From the NCBI GenBank assembly GCA_007095845.1, contig SFBI01000127.1, positions 1 to 46,882 of the forward strand: DNA of 46,882 nucleotides, given 5' to 3'. Positions within the stretch are counted from its first letter, which is position 1. Every line of letters begins with the position of its first letter. The notes under the pieces are model-generated. The model ran no database searches and was not told the DNA's origin. It saw only the letters and a list, made by a program, of their open reading frames with translations. A program made the position numbers and the translations under genes. This stretch comes from Microcystis aeruginosa Ma_MB_S_20031200_S102. Its GTDB lineage: Bacteria > Cyanobacteriota > Cyanobacteriia > Cyanobacteriales > Microcystaceae. Positions 45,726 to 46,882 of the stretch are shown here, in pieces.

Positions 45726-46667
45726 TTAGTCGTATTTTTCTTTAAAGCGATTGGAAATCCAATAACTGCCGATATTGAGTGCCAGAGTGATCAGGAAAAG
45801 CACCGCACCGACCGCATAGATGGATTTAAAATTGAAACTCCCTCTCGGGGCATCTCCACTGGAAACCTGGGCCATAAAAGCGGTCATGGTGGCGATCGAT
45901 TCCAGTGGATTGAAAGTTAGACGAGGTTGAGCGCCCGCCGCGATCAGGACGGTCATGGTTTCTCCCACCGCACGGGAAACCCCCAAAATAATCGAAGCCA
46001 TAATCCCCGATAGGGCGGCCGGCAGAACCACCTTGAAAATTGTTTCCAGCTTGGTAATTCCTAGGGCGTAGGAACCCTCGCGCAGGGAACGGGGAACCGA
46101 TTTAATCGCGTCTAGGCTGATCGAACCGACGGTCGGGGTGATCATGATTCCCATCATCAATCCCGCGCTCAGAGCGTTAAAAACCTCTACGGGTAAAAAA
46201 TTCCGTAGTAAGGGCGTGAGAAAGATCAGTGCGAAGTAACCGTAAACTACGGTGGGAATTCCCGCCAAAATTTCCACCGCCGGACGCAGAATAGAAGCTG
46301 CTTTCGGGGTTGCGTACTCGGCCAGATAAATCGCTGAAGACAATCCCAACGGAACTGCGACCACCATTGAGATGACCGTGGTTAAAACGGTTCCGTTAAT
46401 CAACGGCCAGATCCCGAAACGGGGAGGATTAAAAAGGGGAGTCCATTGGGTATCCAAGAAGAACTGCCCGAAACTTACTTCCTGGAAAAAAGCGACAGTT
46501 TCCTTGAAAATAATAGCGACGATGCCGAAGGTTGTGACTACAGATACAAGGGCGCAGGCGAACAAAATCGTTCCGATAATTTTCTCGGGAACATCATCGG
46601 AGGCTCGCTTGAGAAGAGAATCCCCTCTTGCGAACAAAGAGTCATCAAAAGAACCGGTAGTGGTCAT
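45726..46667 (-). CDS. pstC: Phosphate ABC transporter permease PstC
   Basis: 313 residues from the ATG at 46667 (TTTGSFDDSLFARGDSLLKR follows the Met), as in other cyanobacterial PstC proteins; the frame continues upstream to 46760 but reads an IS-type end. The conserved EILAGIPTVVYGYFALIFL and coupling loop AIKSVPRSLREGSYALGITK are present. No Shine-Dalgarno is seen before the ATG. The IS-type hairpin lies only about 22 bases upstream, so the native promoter or pstS link may have been displaced. Confidence 0.95.
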   Translation of the reverse strand: MTTTGSFDDSLFARGDSLLKRASDDVPEKIIGTILFACALVSVVTTFGIVAIIFKETVAFFQEVSFGQFFLDTQWTPLFNPPRFGIWPLINGTVLTTVISMVVAVPLGLSSAIYLAEYATPKAASILRPAVEILAGIPTVVYGYFALIFLTPLLRNFLPVEVFNALSAGLMMGIMITPTVGSISLDAIKSVPRSLREGSYALGITKLETIFKVVLPAALSGIMASIILGVSRAVGETMTVLIAAGAQPRLTFNPLESIATMTAFMAQVSSGDAPRGSFNFKSIYAVGAVLFLITLALNIGSYWISNRFKEKYD

Positions 46668-46675
46668 AGGAAATT

Positions 46676-46882
46676 TTGGGTCTGAAACCCCGCCGTAGAA
46701 CGGCGGCTTTACGTTAGAATTAAGAGGCCAGTCTCGAAAACCAAGTGGACGGCGCAGCACCTGGAAAACTCGGCTTAGGGGGTTCCGACCAGAAAAGCTT
46801 GGCCGGGTAAAAAGTCGCGCGCAACAAGTACAAGAAGCTATAGGCGGTCAACGTACCGTGGGACACACGGAATCGGGCTTCT
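46676..46882 (-). mobile_element. Partial IS200/IS605-type element (right end only)
   Basis: The hairpin and GGGGTTT tail at 46684-46710 closely match the IS remnant end at 28571-28600. The element would extend past the window edge and terminate just in front of pstC. I could not identify a TnpB C-terminus in any frame of the visible part. Confidence 0.45.
46690..46882 (-). ncRNA. Candidate TnpB guide (omega) RNA scaffold / IS200-IS605 right end
   Basis: On the minus strand three hairpins line up: CCGGCCA/TGGTCGG (46785-46806), CCAGGTG/CACTTGG (46741-46764) and GCCGCCG/CGGCGG (46690-46706, then GGGGTTTC). Two of the stems contain a G-U wobble that would be an A-C mismatch on the plus strand, favouring a minus-strand RNA. 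TnpB elements end in such an RNA; the tnpB gene would lie beyond the window. Confidence 0.35.

Overview
The window comes from the chromosome of a unicellular cyanobacterium, most likely Microcystis or a close relative. The evidence is a set of cyanobacterial marker genes (ntcA, ndhO, psaM, ccsA/ycf5, a cyAbrB regulator, DUF3084, DUF3067 and DUF3747 proteins), many HIP1 octamers (GCGATCGC), and intergenic tandem heptamers such as CAGTTAT and GAATTAT. The genus is an inference; no rRNA or tRNA gene was seen. Most genes are ordinary housekeeping genes in short operons separated by repeat-rich spacers.

Layout. 1-4041: a large TPR-CHAT protease-like protein followed tightly by two small membrane proteins, the best candidate here for an undescribed effector cassette. 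4101-4211: a 37-base palindromic tandem repeat. 4241-7404: fabI diverging from ntcA, with a DUF3084 coiled-coil membrane protein after ntcA. 7412-14256: a leftward block (Uma2 nuclease, DUF815 ATPase, Ser/Thr kinase, aspartoacylase family, ccsA, pyrC). 14399-16356: a two-RCK, two-helix channel-like protein translationally coupled (ATGA overlap) to an 84-residue protein made of nonapeptide repeats. 16455-18400: a tandem duplication of a DUF4351 nuclease-like gene with its upstream hairpin. 18664-24175: glgX, a DUF3887 protein, eno, a duplicated hairpin that may be a small RNA, and a SIMPL-domain protein. 24176-28516: a cyAbrB regulator and an Rrf2-GFA-cobD operon, plus small conserved proteins. 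28570-32086: an IS200/IS605 remnant, prfB with a programmed +1 frameshift, a DUF3747-SPOR envelope protein and a ParDE-type toxin-antitoxin pair. 32258-39141: murD, a large GHL10 glycosidase-like protein, ndhO-mdh and an RNA methyltransferase. 39142-41812: a 135-base terminal-inverted-repeat element, psaM (30 residues), a TerC-like protein and a DCC-family protein. 41893-46667: cadD-like and cax transporters downstream of pstCAB. 46680-46882: the end of an IS200/IS605-type element directly upstream of pstC, with hairpins that resemble a TnpB guide-RNA scaffold.

Together the genes cover nitrogen and carbon control (NtcA, cyAbrB), fatty acid, peptidoglycan, pyrimidine, glycogen and cobamide metabolism, photosynthetic electron transport (NdhO, PsaM, CcsA), and phosphate and divalent-cation transport. 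The accessory signal is mostly repeats. These include three in-frame palindromic insertions inside protein linkers, telomere-like G/T-rich spacer repeats, and small mobile elements. No CRISPR array, prophage or complete insertion sequence was seen.
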